Source of the DNA: Streptomyces sp. MBT65
GTDB lineage: Bacteria > Actinomycetota > Actinomycetes > Streptomycetales > Streptomycetaceae
DNA: 64,000 bases
Assembly: GCF_016612545.1 (NCBI RefSeq)
Contig: NZ_JAENRY010000004.1
Location: forward strand, 1 to 64,000
Direction: 5' to 3'
This document shows positions 35,061 to 44,077 of the stretch, piece by piece; position 1 is the stretch's first letter, and each line of letters starts with the position of its first letter. Both the position numbers and the translations under genes were made by a program. Below the pieces are notes generated by a model. The model saw only the letters and a list, made by a program, of their open reading frames with translations, did no database searches and was not told the origin of the DNA.

Positions 35061-36659
35061 ATGACCGCCGACCAATCCGTAGGACCGGACTCCGCCGAGC
35101 ACGTGCCGGTCGTGATCGTCGGAGCCGGGCCCGTGGGGGTTACCGCCGCCCTGCTGCTCGCCCAGCACGGGGTGAGGACCGTCGTCCTCGAACGTCACCA
35201 CGACGTCTACCCCCTGCCGCGCGCCGTCGCCACCGACGACGAGGTTCGCCGCATCCTCCAAGCCGCCGGAATCGCCGACGAGTTCGCCGCCGTCGCCCGC
35301 CCCGCGCGCGGACTGCGGCTGCTGGACGCCCGCCACCGCGTGATCGCCGAGTTCCGCCGCTCACCGCGGGGCCACCACGGCTTCCCGCAGACCAGCATGT
35401 TCGACCAGCCCGAACTGGAACGGCTGCTGCGCGAGGCACTCGCCCGCCGGCCGGAGTGCGAGCTGCGGGGCGGAGCGGAGGTGACGGCGGTCGGACAGCA
35501 CGGCGACGGGCCGGTGCGTGTCGCCTACCGCGACGAGGAGGGCGAGCACCTGCTCCTCGCGGACGCCGTCCTCGGCTGCGACGGCGCGGGCAGCCTCACC
35601 CGCGATGCCGTCGGCGCGCAGTGGGAGGACCTTCGCTTCGAGGAACACTGGACCGTCATCGACGTGACGACGAAAGCCGCCGTCCGTTGTTGGGAAGGCG
35701 TCGACCAGGTCTGCGACCCGCACCGCCCGGCGACCTTCATGCGCATCGGTGAGGACCGCTACCGCTGGGAGTTCCGGCTGCGGGAGATGGAGGACCTCGA
35801 CGCCGAGCGGTTGCGCGAGTTGGTCGCCCCCTGGGTCGACATCGCCCGCGTCGACGACTTCCATGTCATCCGGCAGGCGCAGTACACCTTCCGGGCCCGT
35901 ATCGCCGACCGCTGGCGCCGGGGTCGCGTCTTCCTTCTCGGCGACGCCGCCCACCTCACCCCGCCGTTCGTCGGACAGGGCCTGTGCTCGGGTCTGCGCG
36001 ACGCGCACAACCTGAGCTGGAAACTCGCCCGCGTCCTGCAACAGGGCGGAGACGAGCGGCTGTTGGACACCTACGAACGGGAACGCAAACCGCACGCCCG
36101 TCATCTGATCCGCCTTGCGGTCGCCACCGGCTGGGCCATGACCGGTGGCCAGGACCGCGCCGCCGCGCTGCGCCGCACCGCCATCGCCGCGGCCTGCCGC
36201 ATACCGGGGGTGACGAGCAGGGCGGGCCGGGACCTCGGCCGCCCGCTGGCCGCCGGTCCGCTGACCCGCCGCGGCCGACTGGGCGGCACCTCCTGCCCGC
36301 AGCCCAGGGTGACGACGCGGGACGGACAACACCTCCGCCTCGACGACGTCCTCGGGGACTCCTTCGCGGTGCTGACCGCGGTGCCGCTGTCGCCCGCACT
36401 GCGCGCGCTCACCGACGGACTCGGCGCCCGGGTCGTCGACGTCCACGAGTCCGGCGACGACGGCACCCTCGCCGCCTGGCTGCGCGCCGGCCGCGCCGAC
36501 GCCGTCCTGCTGCGCCCCGACCGCGTCGTGCTGGACGCCGTCCCGGCGGGCGGCGGCGACTTCACCGACACCGCCGCCTGGGCGCCCCTGCTCTGCACCA
36601 CCCGTGGGCCCGTCGAACAGCCCGCGTCCACCCCGCTGCCGAGGAGCACCGCGCGATGA
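35061..36659 (+). CDS. FAD-dependent aromatic hydroxylase (MhpA-like)
   Basis: A 532-residue class A flavoprotein monooxygenase. FAD motifs: VVIVGAGPVGVTAALLLAQH, the DG motif VLGCDGAGSLTRDAVG and the GD motif VFLLGDAAHLTPPFVGQGLC. A thioredoxin-like C-terminal extension (about 400-532) is present, as in MhpA and PheA-type enzymes. It would hydroxylate a phenolic substrate ortho to the OH group using NAD(P)H and O2, giving the catechol for the VOC dioxygenase. Start ATG at 35061 is 19 bases after the FAH stop; the stop overlaps the ligase start (ATGA). Confidence 0.9.
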   Translation: MTADQSVGPDSAEHVPVVIVGAGPVGVTAALLLAQHGVRTVVLERHHDVYPLPRAVATDDEVRRILQAAGIADEFAAVARPARGLRLLDARHRVIAEFRRSPRGHHGFPQTSMFDQPELERLLREALARRPECELRGGAEVTAVGQHGDGPVRVAYRDEEGEHLLLADAVLGCDGAGSLTRDAVGAQWEDLRFEEHWTVIDVTTKAAVRCWEGVDQVCDPHRPATFMRIGEDRYRWEFRLREMEDLDAERLRELVAPWVDIARVDDFHVIRQAQYTFRARIADRWRRGRVFLLGDAAHLTPPFVGQGLCSGLRDAHNLSWKLARVLQQGGDERLLDTYERERKPHARHLIRLAVATGWAMTGGQDRAAALRRTAIAAACRIPGVTSRAGRDLGRPLAAGPLTRRGRLGGTSCPQPRVTTRDGQHLRLDDVLGDSFAVLTAVPLSPALRALTDGLGARVVDVHESGDDGTLAAWLRAGRADAVLLRPDRVVLDAVPAGGGDFTDTAAWAPLLCTTRGPVEQPASTPLPRSTAR

Positions 36660-38650
36660 CCACGCCGTACGCGAACCCGTCCTGGACCCCCGACCCGGAG
36701 GCCGCCGCGCGCAGCCGGATCGCGGACTTCGGCCGTTGGGCCGCCCGGTACCGGGGCGTCGAAGCCGACCTCACCGACTACCCCACCCTGCACCACTGGT
36801 CGGTCACCGACCTGGAGGGCTTCTGGGGCGCGGTGTGGGAGTACTTCGACGTCGACGCGGACACGCCGTACGAGGAGGTGCTGGCCGAGGAGATCATGCC
36901 GGGCGCCCGCTGGTTCCCCGGCGCCACGCTCAACTACGCCCACCACGCACTGCGCGACCTCTCCGACGACGACGTGGCGATCGTCGCCCTCGACGAGACC
37001 GGTTCCGGGTACGAGGTGACCGGGAAGCGGCTGCGCTCCCAGGTCGCTTCCGTCGCCGCCACCCTGCGCGACCTGGGGGTGGGCCAGGGCGACCGGGTTG
37101 TCGGCTACCTCCCCAACACCCCGCACGCGATCGTCGCGTTCCTCGCCGCCGCGAGTCTCGGCGCCGTGTGGTCGGTGTGCGGGCAGGACTACGCCCCCAA
37201 GGCGGCCGCCGACCGTTTCGCCCAGCTCGAACCCACCGTCCTGATCGCGGCCGACGGCTACCTGTTCAACGGCACCACCCACGACCGCCGTGAGGTCGCC
37301 CTCGAACTCGCCCGCGCACTGCCGACGTTGAAGGCGACAGTCCTCGTCGACCACGTGGGCCTGCCGGGGCTCTCGTCGAACTACCCGTCGCTGGTCCTTC
37401 CTTGGGAGGAGACGGCGACGCGCACCGAACAACTCACCTGCACCCCGGTGCCGTTCGACCACCCCCTGTGGGTCGTGTTCTCCTCCGGCACGACAGGCTT
37501 GCCCAAGGGCATCGTCCACGGTCACGGCGGCGTCCTCCTTGAGCACCTGAAGACCCTCGGCCTCCAGTCCGACCTGGGCCCCGGCGACCGCCTGCTCTGG
37601 TACACCACCACCCACTGGATGATGTGGAACCTCGTCGTCTCCACGCTCCTGACAGGCGCCACGACCTGCACGTACGACGGCAGTCCGGCCCTGCTGACCC
37701 AGCCCGACATCCTCTGGCACCTGGCGGCCCGGCACCGCGTCACCCTGTTCGGCACCAGTCCCCAGTACCTGCTGGGCATGGCCAAGTTCGGCATCGACCC
37801 GTCGGCGCACGACCTGTCCTCGATCCGCGCTGTCGGCTGCACCGGCTCCGCGCTGCCCGCCTCCGCCTACCCCTGGGTCGGCGAGCACCTCGGCGCACAC
37901 GTCCAGCTCGCCTCCATCAGCGGCGGCACCGACGTCGTCTCCGGCTTCGCCGGCGGAGCACCCACCGTCCCCGTGCGGGCCGGCGAGCTGTCCGCGCCCT
38001 ACCTCGGCGTGGCGCTGGCCGCGTACGGCGAGAAGGGTCTGCCGGTCGTGGACCGGGTCGGCGAGCTGGTGGTGACCCGCCCGATGCCGTCGATGCCACT
38101 GTACTTCTGGAACGACCCCGACGGCAGCCGCTACCGCGACGCCTACTTCTCCACGTACGACGGCGTGTGGCGGCACGGCGACTGGATCACCCTCACCTCC
38201 CACGGTTCGGTGATCGTGCACGGCCGCTCCGACTCCACCCTCAACCGGCATGGCGTACGTCTGGGCAGTGCCGACATCCACGACGTGGCCGAGCGGCTGC
38301 CGGAGATCACGGAGGCGCTGGTCATCGGCGCGGAGGAGCCGGACGGCGGCTACTGGATGCCCCTGTTCGTGGTCCTCGCGGCCGGTACCGAACTGGACGA
38401 CGCCCTGCGCGACCGCATCCGCGAGGCCATCCGCACCGACGCCTCTCCCCGGCACGTCCCCGACGAGATCATCGAGGTGCCGGCCATCCCGCACACTCGC
38501 ACCGGCAAGAAGCTGGAGGTCCCGGTCAAACGCCTGCTCCAGGGCGCCCCGGTCGACCAGGTCGTCAACCCGGCCTCTGTGGACGACCCTGCCCTGATCG
38601 CGTACTACGCCCGTCTCGGTGCCGAACGGCGCGCCCAGCGGCGCGGGTAG
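36656..38650 (+). CDS. Acetoacetyl-CoA synthetase
   Basis: A 664-residue acyl-adenylate-forming ligase of the acetoacetate-CoA ligase group, distinguished from acetyl-CoA synthetases by the N-terminal FGRWAARYRGVEADLTDYPT and GARWFPGATLNYAHH segments. Core motifs: VVFSSGTTGLPKGIVHGHGG (P-loop), HGDWITLTSHG and the catalytic Lys in HTRTGKKLEVPVK. It converts acetoacetate, ATP and CoA to acetoacetyl-CoA, which beta-ketothiolase splits to acetyl-CoA. Located last in a run of overlapping catabolic genes, it suggests that the pathway yields acetoacetate or a similar 3-keto acid. Confidence 0.88.
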   Translation: MTTPYANPSWTPDPEAAARSRIADFGRWAARYRGVEADLTDYPTLHHWSVTDLEGFWGAVWEYFDVDADTPYEEVLAEEIMPGARWFPGATLNYAHHALRDLSDDDVAIVALDETGSGYEVTGKRLRSQVASVAATLRDLGVGQGDRVVGYLPNTPHAIVAFLAAASLGAVWSVCGQDYAPKAAADRFAQLEPTVLIAADGYLFNGTTHDRREVALELARALPTLKATVLVDHVGLPGLSSNYPSLVLPWEETATRTEQLTCTPVPFDHPLWVVFSSGTTGLPKGIVHGHGGVLLEHLKTLGLQSDLGPGDRLLWYTTTHWMMWNLVVSTLLTGATTCTYDGSPALLTQPDILWHLAARHRVTLFGTSPQYLLGMAKFGIDPSAHDLSSIRAVGCTGSALPASAYPWVGEHLGAHVQLASISGGTDVVSGFAGGAPTVPVRAGELSAPYLGVALAAYGEKGLPVVDRVGELVVTRPMPSMPLYFWNDPDGSRYRDAYFSTYDGVWRHGDWITLTSHGSVIVHGRSDSTLNRHGVRLGSADIHDVAERLPEITEALVIGAEEPDGGYWMPLFVVLAAGTELDDALRDRIREAIRTDASPRHVPDEIIEVPAIPHTRTGKKLEVPVKRLLQGAPVDQVVNPASVDDPALIAYYARLGAERRAQRRG

Positions 38651-38784
38651 TCCAGATGTACCCCGGCCTTCGTGTAGTGGTGACCGTGCCACTCCGAGCC
38701 TGAACGAAGCATGGTCAAGTTCGATATTTCCATCAGAATTCCCGTACTGGCTCACCGTCCGACCCAGCACCCACTGAGGCCCCC

Positions 38785-40323
38785 ATGACCACCACCCCCC
38801 ACACGGAGACGGCCCCGTCCGTCGCCACCGGCCGCGCCGGAACCCGCGGTGTCCTGTTCGCGATGTGCCTTTCACTCGTCCTGGTCGTCGCGTCGGTCTC
38901 CGCTCTCAACCTCGCCCTGCCCGACCTGGCCATCGACCTGTCGGCCTCCAACAGTGCCCTGACCTGGATCGCCGATGCCTACACCGTCGCGCTGGCCGCG
39001 TTCGTGCTGCCGCTCGGCGCGACCGGGGACCGCCTCGGCCGCCGCAACGTGCTCGTCGTCGGCACCGTCGTCTTCGGTGCGGCCTCCCTGGCAGCCTCCT
39101 TCGCCGACTCCACGACCACCCTCATCGTCTGGCGGGCCGTCATGGGCCTCGGTGCCGCGATGATCATGCCGGGCACGCTGTCCACCATCACCGCCGCCTT
39201 CCCGCCCGAACAGCGCGCCAAAGGTGTGGCCACCTGGTCCGGGTTCGCCGCCGCGGGCGCCATCATCGGCATGCTCGCGGCAGGTGCACTGCTGGAGCAG
39301 TTCTCCTGGCGGTCGATCTTCGTCGCCAGCGCCGCCGTCGCTCTGGCCGCGGGGCTTGGCGCCGTCCTGCTGGCCCCCAACACCAAGGACCCCCATCCGC
39401 ACAGGCCCGACGTGGCCGGTGCGGTGACCACGGCCCTGGCCATCGGCACCCTCGTGTACGCCATCATCGAGGGCAACGAGCGGGGCTGGACGGATCCGGT
39501 GGTGATCGGCGCCTTCGTCGTCACGGCCGTGTCCTTCGCCGCCTACGCCTATCTCGGCCTGCGCACCGAACACCCTCTGCTCGACCCCGCCTTGTTCGGC
39601 ATCCGCGGCTTCCGTGCCGGTGCCATCACGGTCCTGGTGCAGTTCATGGCCGTCTTCGGCTTCTTCTTCGTGGGTCTGCAGTACCTCCAACTCATCCTGG
39701 ACTACAGCCCGTTGAAGGCCGCCGTCGCCCTCGTCCCGGTCGCGCTGGCGGTACTGCCCATCTCCCTGCTCACCCCGCACCTGGTACAGCGGGTCGGCAT
39801 GAAGGCCGTCATGTCCGTCGGCCTGCTCCTGCTCGCCACCGGCCTGTTCCTGATCTCGTTCCTCGACGTCGACTCCGGCTACCTGCCCTTCCTCGGCGGC
39901 CTGGTCCTGGCGGGCTTCGGCATCGGCCTGAGCGGCGCCGTCGGCACGGCGGCCATCACCGGCTCCCTCGGAAGGGGACAGCAGGGCGTCGCCTCGGCCA
40001 TGAACGACACCACCCGCGAGGTCGGTTCGGCGGTCGGCATCGCCCTCATGGGTTCGATCTACGGCAGCCACTACCGCTCCTCGCTCCCCGACTCGGTCGC
40101 TCAACTCCCCGCCGGCGCGGCCGAGTCCGTACGTCACTCGGCGGCCGCCGGCCTCCACGTCGCCGACCGGCTCGGCGCCCGGGGCACGGCTCTCGCCGAC
40201 GGCGTCAAGTCCGCGTTCATGGACGGCTTGTCGGCCTCTCTGATCGCGGTGAGCGTTGTCGTGCTCGCCGCTGCGGTCGGCGCCCTGCTGCGAGCACCTA
40301 AGACACCGCCAACGGCCGACTGA
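38785..40323 (+). CDS. MFS transporter, DHA2-like
   Basis: A 512-residue, 14-helix transporter. Helix 1 has LNLALPDLAIDLSASNSALT, loop 2-3 has GATGDRLGRRNVL, and helix 5 has AGALLEQFSWRSIF, typical of QacA/EmrB-like drug:H+ antiporters. It follows the catabolic operon by 134 bases with no strong terminator between, so it may be co-expressed and export a toxic aromatic substrate or intermediate. Uptake is less likely for this subfamily. The ATG at 38785 lies downstream of CACTGAGGCCCCC, a weak site. Confidence 0.87.
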   Translation: MTTTPHTETAPSVATGRAGTRGVLFAMCLSLVLVVASVSALNLALPDLAIDLSASNSALTWIADAYTVALAAFVLPLGATGDRLGRRNVLVVGTVVFGAASLAASFADSTTTLIVWRAVMGLGAAMIMPGTLSTITAAFPPEQRAKGVATWSGFAAAGAIIGMLAAGALLEQFSWRSIFVASAAVALAAGLGAVLLAPNTKDPHPHRPDVAGAVTTALAIGTLVYAIIEGNERGWTDPVVIGAFVVTAVSFAAYAYLGLRTEHPLLDPALFGIRGFRAGAITVLVQFMAVFGFFFVGLQYLQLILDYSPLKAAVALVPVALAVLPISLLTPHLVQRVGMKAVMSVGLLLLATGLFLISFLDVDSGYLPFLGGLVLAGFGIGLSGAVGTAAITGSLGRGQQGVASAMNDTTREVGSAVGIALMGSIYGSHYRSSLPDSVAQLPAGAAESVRHSAAAGLHVADRLGARGTALADGVKSAFMDGLSASLIAVSVVVLAAAVGALLRAPKTPPTAD

Positions 40324-40502
40324 CCCCGCATCTGCGCGCCTTGGGCCAAGACGGGGCGCGTGCGGAGAGGCGGAGGTCGGCGGGGTCGGAATCCAGGCGG
40401 AGCCACGGGCAGGCGGCGGCAGGGTCGACAGTGTCTCCAAGGCGCCGCCATGGCCTTGCTCGCCACCACCAACTCATGCAACCCCGCCGCAACTCCCGTC
40501 AC

Positions 40503-40757
40503 CTATGACCGCGACGGCAACCGCAGCCTGTTCATCGCCTCAATCCTCGGCTGTGGGCAGGGGAAAGGCGTCGCCAGGAGCATGGCCCGCCTTTCCCGGA
40601 TACGGCCTGAGGGGGGTGGGCCACTCGGGTTCTCCGAGTCCCGGATCGCGATCCCCCTGTGTGTCGAGATCACGTTTGCGATCTCGACACACTGCCCCTC
40701 ACTGCCCCCGCTGTACGAGGATTTGCTCCAGACGGCGTCCGTGGGGTCAGGGGACAT
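40503..40757 (-). CDS. DUF397 protein (Scr2-like toxin candidate)
   Basis: An 84-residue protein with the DUF397 signature AVWSKSSYSGGSEGQCVEIA followed by GIAIRDSENPSGPP. After that point it diverges from the usual family end, giving RERRAMLLATPF and a non-typical tail, which suggests sequence decay or a late frameshift. DUF397 proteins are paired with XRE/DUF5753 regulators; in S. coelicolor the pair Scr2/Scr1 behaves as toxin and antitoxin. Here the start is 23 bases after the stop of a damaged Scr1-like gene on the same strand. Confidence 0.65.
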   Translation of the reverse strand: MSPDPTDAVWSKSSYSGGSEGQCVEIANVISTHRGIAIRDSENPSGPPPSGRIRERRAMLLATPFPCPQPRIEAMNRLRLPSRS

Positions 40758-40780
40758 CAGGGCGCGTCTGTTCTTGGTGA

Positions 40781-41190
40781 TCAGTTGTGCAGTCGTTCCC
40801 CGTACTCATTGAGCAGATCTCGCGACTCGGCGACGGGAAGCCCGATGGCGGCGATGGCGGCGAACTCCCTTTCCAGGAAGTTGACTTGGTCTGCATCGTC
40901 TGTGTGACTGCCGCCCATGGGGTTGTCGGGTGAACGGTCAGCGGGATCAGCTGTAGCCCGACGTTCGACATTTCCGAGGCGTAGAGAAGCTTGCGGATCT
41001 GGGCGCGCGTGATCGACGGCCCAGACGCGAACCGGGCGTGGAGAGCGGATTCGGGCACGAGCGCGTGCAGCTCGGTCGCCTTGTTGAGGATGTTCTGTCG
41101 AGCCGGCCGGATCGAGACCAGCATCTCGGCCTGCACCGCGGACACGGCCGTCGCCGACACCGCTGTACGCAAGACCGACCCAGTACTCAC
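40781..41190 (-). pseudogene. Truncated, frameshifted Scr1-like (DUF5753) regulator
   Basis: Two minus-strand frames carry consecutive parts of a DUF5753 domain: the first gives VSAVQAEMLVSIRPARQNIL and RAQIRKLLYASEMSNVGLQL, ending near PLTVHPTTPWAA; the second continues with DADQVNFLEREFAAIAAIGL and ends ESRDLLNEYGERLHN at 40781. A frameshift near 40920 joins them. The N-terminal helix-turn-helix half is missing; the homology begins next to a 25-bp tandem duplication. Without the DNA-binding half the antitoxin/regulator is presumably non-functional. Confidence 0.7.
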
Positions 41191-41222
41191 CTCGACAGAC
41201 CGACCCAGTTCTCACCTCGACG
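41173..41222. repeat. Two-copy 25-bp tandem repeat
   Basis: Unit 1 (41173-41197) and unit 2 (41198-41222) share 23 of 25 bases, starting GACCGACCCAGT. The repeat marks the exact point where the Scr1-like gene loses its N-terminal half and where the plus-strand pseudogene begins. Confidence 0.8.
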
Positions 41223-42155
41223 GTCGACAACCAAGCGGCTCTCATCGCGTCCGACCTCAACATGCCTGAATTCGCAGAGGAGTTGTACCACCGGCACGCC
41301 AACGTGTACCTCCGTGCCAGTCCGCTGCCCGGCAAGAGCGCCATCCGAGGGCTGGAACCCATCGTTAACCTGACCCGTCTCCCCATCCGCGCCGGGAGGA
41401 ACGACGACGGTCGACATCTCCTTCTCCCCCTGTACGAAGCGGTGAGTACGAGCACGGCCGCGCCATTCGGAGGCATCGCCCTCCCCGCTCACCTCACCTT
41501 GACACCGGACGACCGCCACGCGCTGCGCGCCTGGCCCTGGACAGTTCTCCTGGCCGACGGAACGCGAAGCCTCACCACAGAGGGACGTCGGGAAGGGCCC
41601 TGGCCCACATCGAGCAACATCGAGGCGTGGGCAGGCGGATGTTCGACGGCCGACAGGTCGTGATCCTCGCCGCGCTCGCAAGAGGCGATCCGGCTCGTGC
41701 CGTAGCCCTCCTTGAAAACACCCTCCCCGGCGAGCCATGGGAACAGGCTGTTGCAGCGTGCCTGACCGCGCTCTGCCGTCGCACCGCCGGTCGCGACACG
41801 CATGGCCTGGACGAGATCTACACCGAGTTGGAGCCCGACCGCGGCATAGGCGTCTTCGGCGCTTGGCTCGGGTTGACCGTCCTGGACGCCATCGGCGGAG
41901 ATGACGAACGCCCCGCCCGCCGGGTCGTGGACGAACTCCACCGACATCACGCTGGACGACGGATACGCGGCCTGCGAGAACCTCGCCCACCTGCCGTTCG
42001 CCACTCTCGCTTCGGAAAGCCAGCGGAAGAACTGCCAAGACGCCCTGGAGCTGTGCGTGCTCGGAATCGGAAGACTCCCGACGGAGCTGCACCGTCAACT
42101 CGCCGCCGCACTAGGTAAGAGCAACCGCACGATTCAGGAGTGCATCCGTCCATAG
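41220..42155 (+). pseudogene. Frameshifted conserved hypothetical gene
   Basis: Three consecutive plus-strand segments appear to be one broken gene. Segment 1 (to about 41635) reads FAEELYHRHANVYLRASPLP ... GLEPIVNLTRLP; segment 2 in another frame reads MFDGRQVVILAALARGDPAR ... ENTLPGEPWEQAVAA; segment 3, back in the first frame from about 41945, reads TLDDGYAACENLAHLPFATL ... RLPTELHRQLAAALGKS and stops at 42155. Shifts near 41630 and 41940 would reconstruct a protein of about 300 residues. I do not recognise the family; it has the style of actinobacterial helical proteins of unknown function. Confidence 0.55.
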
Positions 42156-42160
42156 CCCCG

Positions 42161-42684
42161 TCACCGCTGGCTCTGCTCACGTAAGGCCCGTGGTTCGGCG
42201 GCCTCGGCGAGTCCCAGGCTTCCGTCGTCGACGTGTCTGGCATGCAGGACGTCCAAGGGTCGCGTCATCCACCGAGCAGGAGGGTCGCCCACCAGGTGAG
42301 CGGGGGGAGCGGTGGTGGTGCATCTCCGGCTGGGCTGGGGGCGTGGTGCGTCCGCGGGAAGCAGAGGGACCCAGTGGCCTGGATCGTGTTGGTGGACGAG
42401 CTGGGAGTCCACCGTCAAGTCGTGGTGCCCGGACGCCACCACCTCGGCGACAGGTAGCCACCTTCGTCAACCACGAGGACGTACGACCGCAGGTAGGCGT
42501 GCGGCTTGCGGGGAGTTCCCCTCAAAGACGGGTCGAAGTAAAGGAAGTCGCTCTGCAACCTTCGGCAAATCGAGGCAAACCGGACTGTCGAGTGCTTCGC
42601 CGCGCGCGGTACCGAGACAGCTCGACAACTGAATCTGGGCAGCAGGCACACGCCGTCAGAGGACAGCACCACTTTCAGCCACAA
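42161..42684 (-). pseudogene. Decayed minus-strand gene of unknown function
   Basis: One frame reads AYLRSYVLVVDEGGYLS near 42500-42440, and the next frame continues VVASGHHDLTVDSQLVHQHD and PGHWVPLLPADAPRP; a one-base shift near 42445 would join them. The rest, to the stop at 42161, is low-complexity. No known domain was recognised. The convergent arrangement with the pseudogene at 41220-42155 fits a region of general decay. Confidence 0.35.
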
Positions 42685-42785
42685 TCTGCTGAGTTTTTAC
42701 CGAAGTTGTCGAGTCACGGACGTGCTGCGTACGTACCGCTGATTGCACCTAGCGACGGACGGATCTACGGCCTGCAGGAGGTACA

Positions 42786-43562
42786 GTGCGTTTCTCGTGG
42801 AATATGACGGGAGCTTTCATTATCGGCGGTGCCGTGAGTCTTACGGTCGCGGGACTCGTCTACCCGAGCACGCCGGGTGCAAGTGCCGCCCCTGCCTCGC
42901 ATGACAGCGTCATCGCCGAGACACCGTGGGGCCCTCTGACCGAGTCCGACCGGGACTTTGTTGTGAAGGTCCGCGCGGCCGGGCTGTGGGAATACCCTGT
43001 CGGCCAGCTCGGCCTACAGAAAGGCACTACAGAGGCCGTTGTCACTGCGAGTCGGCATCTCGTGGATGGGCACGCTGCACTGGACTCCACCTGCCGCAAG
43101 ATAGCACCGATGTTGAACATCATGCTGCCCAATGTTGCGAGTCCTCAGCAGCAAGGCTTTGTTTCAGCACTGACGACAGACACTCGCGAGCAGTTCGATT
43201 TCGACTTTGCCAACATCCTGCGAATGACGCACGGATCGATCTTCAACACGGTGGCGAAAATACGCTCCACCACGAAGAATACCCTCGTTCGCGCCTTGGC
43301 CGACCAAGCCAACGATACCGTACTTGATCACATCACAGTTATGGAAAGGACGGGTCTGGTTAACTTCGATCAGACCCTCTTGCGGCAGACCACTCCGCCC
43401 AATTTGCCTTCTTCCGACCTGACTCCGCCGCCTCCGAGCCTTGGGCAGCCGATGACAATCCTCAATCCGCCGCCAAGCGCCACTTCCACTCCGGTGGACA
43501 TCGACGCAATCACCAGAGTCGGGGCAGGGGCGGCTCCCAGCTCGACCGCGCCGAATGGCTGA
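42786..43562 (+). CDS. Exported DUF4142 protein
   Basis: A 258-residue protein starting at GTG 42786, preceded by CAGGAGG at good spacing. A signal peptide or anchor (MTGAFIIGGAVSLTVAGLVY) precedes the DUF4142 ferritin-like four-helix domain (LTESDRDFVVKVRAAGLWEY, TASRHLVDGHAALDSTCRKI). A Pro/Ser/Thr-rich C-terminal tail of about 55 residues follows. It is the only apparently intact gene between 40.8 and 44.3 kb, with noticeably lower GC and more A/T-ending codons than its neighbours, suggesting separate acquisition. DUF4142 function is unknown. Confidence 0.85.
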   Translation: MRFSWNMTGAFIIGGAVSLTVAGLVYPSTPGASAAPASHDSVIAETPWGPLTESDRDFVVKVRAAGLWEYPVGQLGLQKGTTEAVVTASRHLVDGHAALDSTCRKIAPMLNIMLPNVASPQQQGFVSALTTDTREQFDFDFANILRMTHGSIFNTVAKIRSTTKNTLVRALADQANDTVLDHITVMERTGLVNFDQTLLRQTTPPNLPSSDLTPPPPSLGQPMTILNPPPSATSTPVDIDAITRVGAGAAPSSTAPNG

Positions 43563-43829
43563 GAGTTTGTAACAGGCATCGTGAGCGGTGTTTCTTGAGG
43601 CATTTCAAGCTGGTTGTTGCAGGAAATGGCGACGCGAGACGCACGACCCGTGTCCGTACGGCGAGTCTGAGCTGTGAAAGACCGGCCGCGCCACTGGCTG
43701 CGCCTTCGCTGCGATCGCGGCAACACCACCCCGTACAGGAACACCACCCGACTATGCCGGCGCTGGCGGACACAGCCTGCAACGCGGAAGTGGACGCAGT
43801 GGCAGCGGCGTCCGGACACGGGCCAACTG

Positions 43830-44077
43830 GCACCACTGATCGGAAACCCAATCTCGGCCACAGGATTACGCAGACCCGCGAAGCGTTGCCGTTCGAGGGA
43901 GAAGTTGACCATGCTATAGGGGAAACCGGTCTCCGTAGACAGTCGATCGGTGACGGCGTCAAACACCTCGTCGGCGTCGGTTGTCAATCCGTGTCGGGCA
44001 AGCAGCTCCTTACGGGATTGGATCAGAGCAGGGTGCAGACCGGGAATGGCCAAGACGTAGTCGTGGTCGGGAGTCAT
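43830..44077 (-). pseudogene. Truncated GAF-domain gene
   Basis: Starting at ATG 44077, the N-terminal part reads ALIQSRKELLARHGLTTDAD and FDAVTDRLSTETGFPYSMVN, then FSLERQRFAGLRNP, the usual start of a Streptomyces GAF-domain protein. After about 80 residues the similarity stops; the expected HGYCP-like segment and the rest of the GAF fold are absent although the frame stays open. The start overlaps the stop of the next upstream relic (ATGA). Confidence 0.5.

Noticed and set aside
43370-43830. Continuation of the GAF gene to 43370
   Set aside because: The frame stays open but similarity to GAF proteins ends, and it overlaps the 3' end of the DUF4142 gene; most likely decayed sequence.
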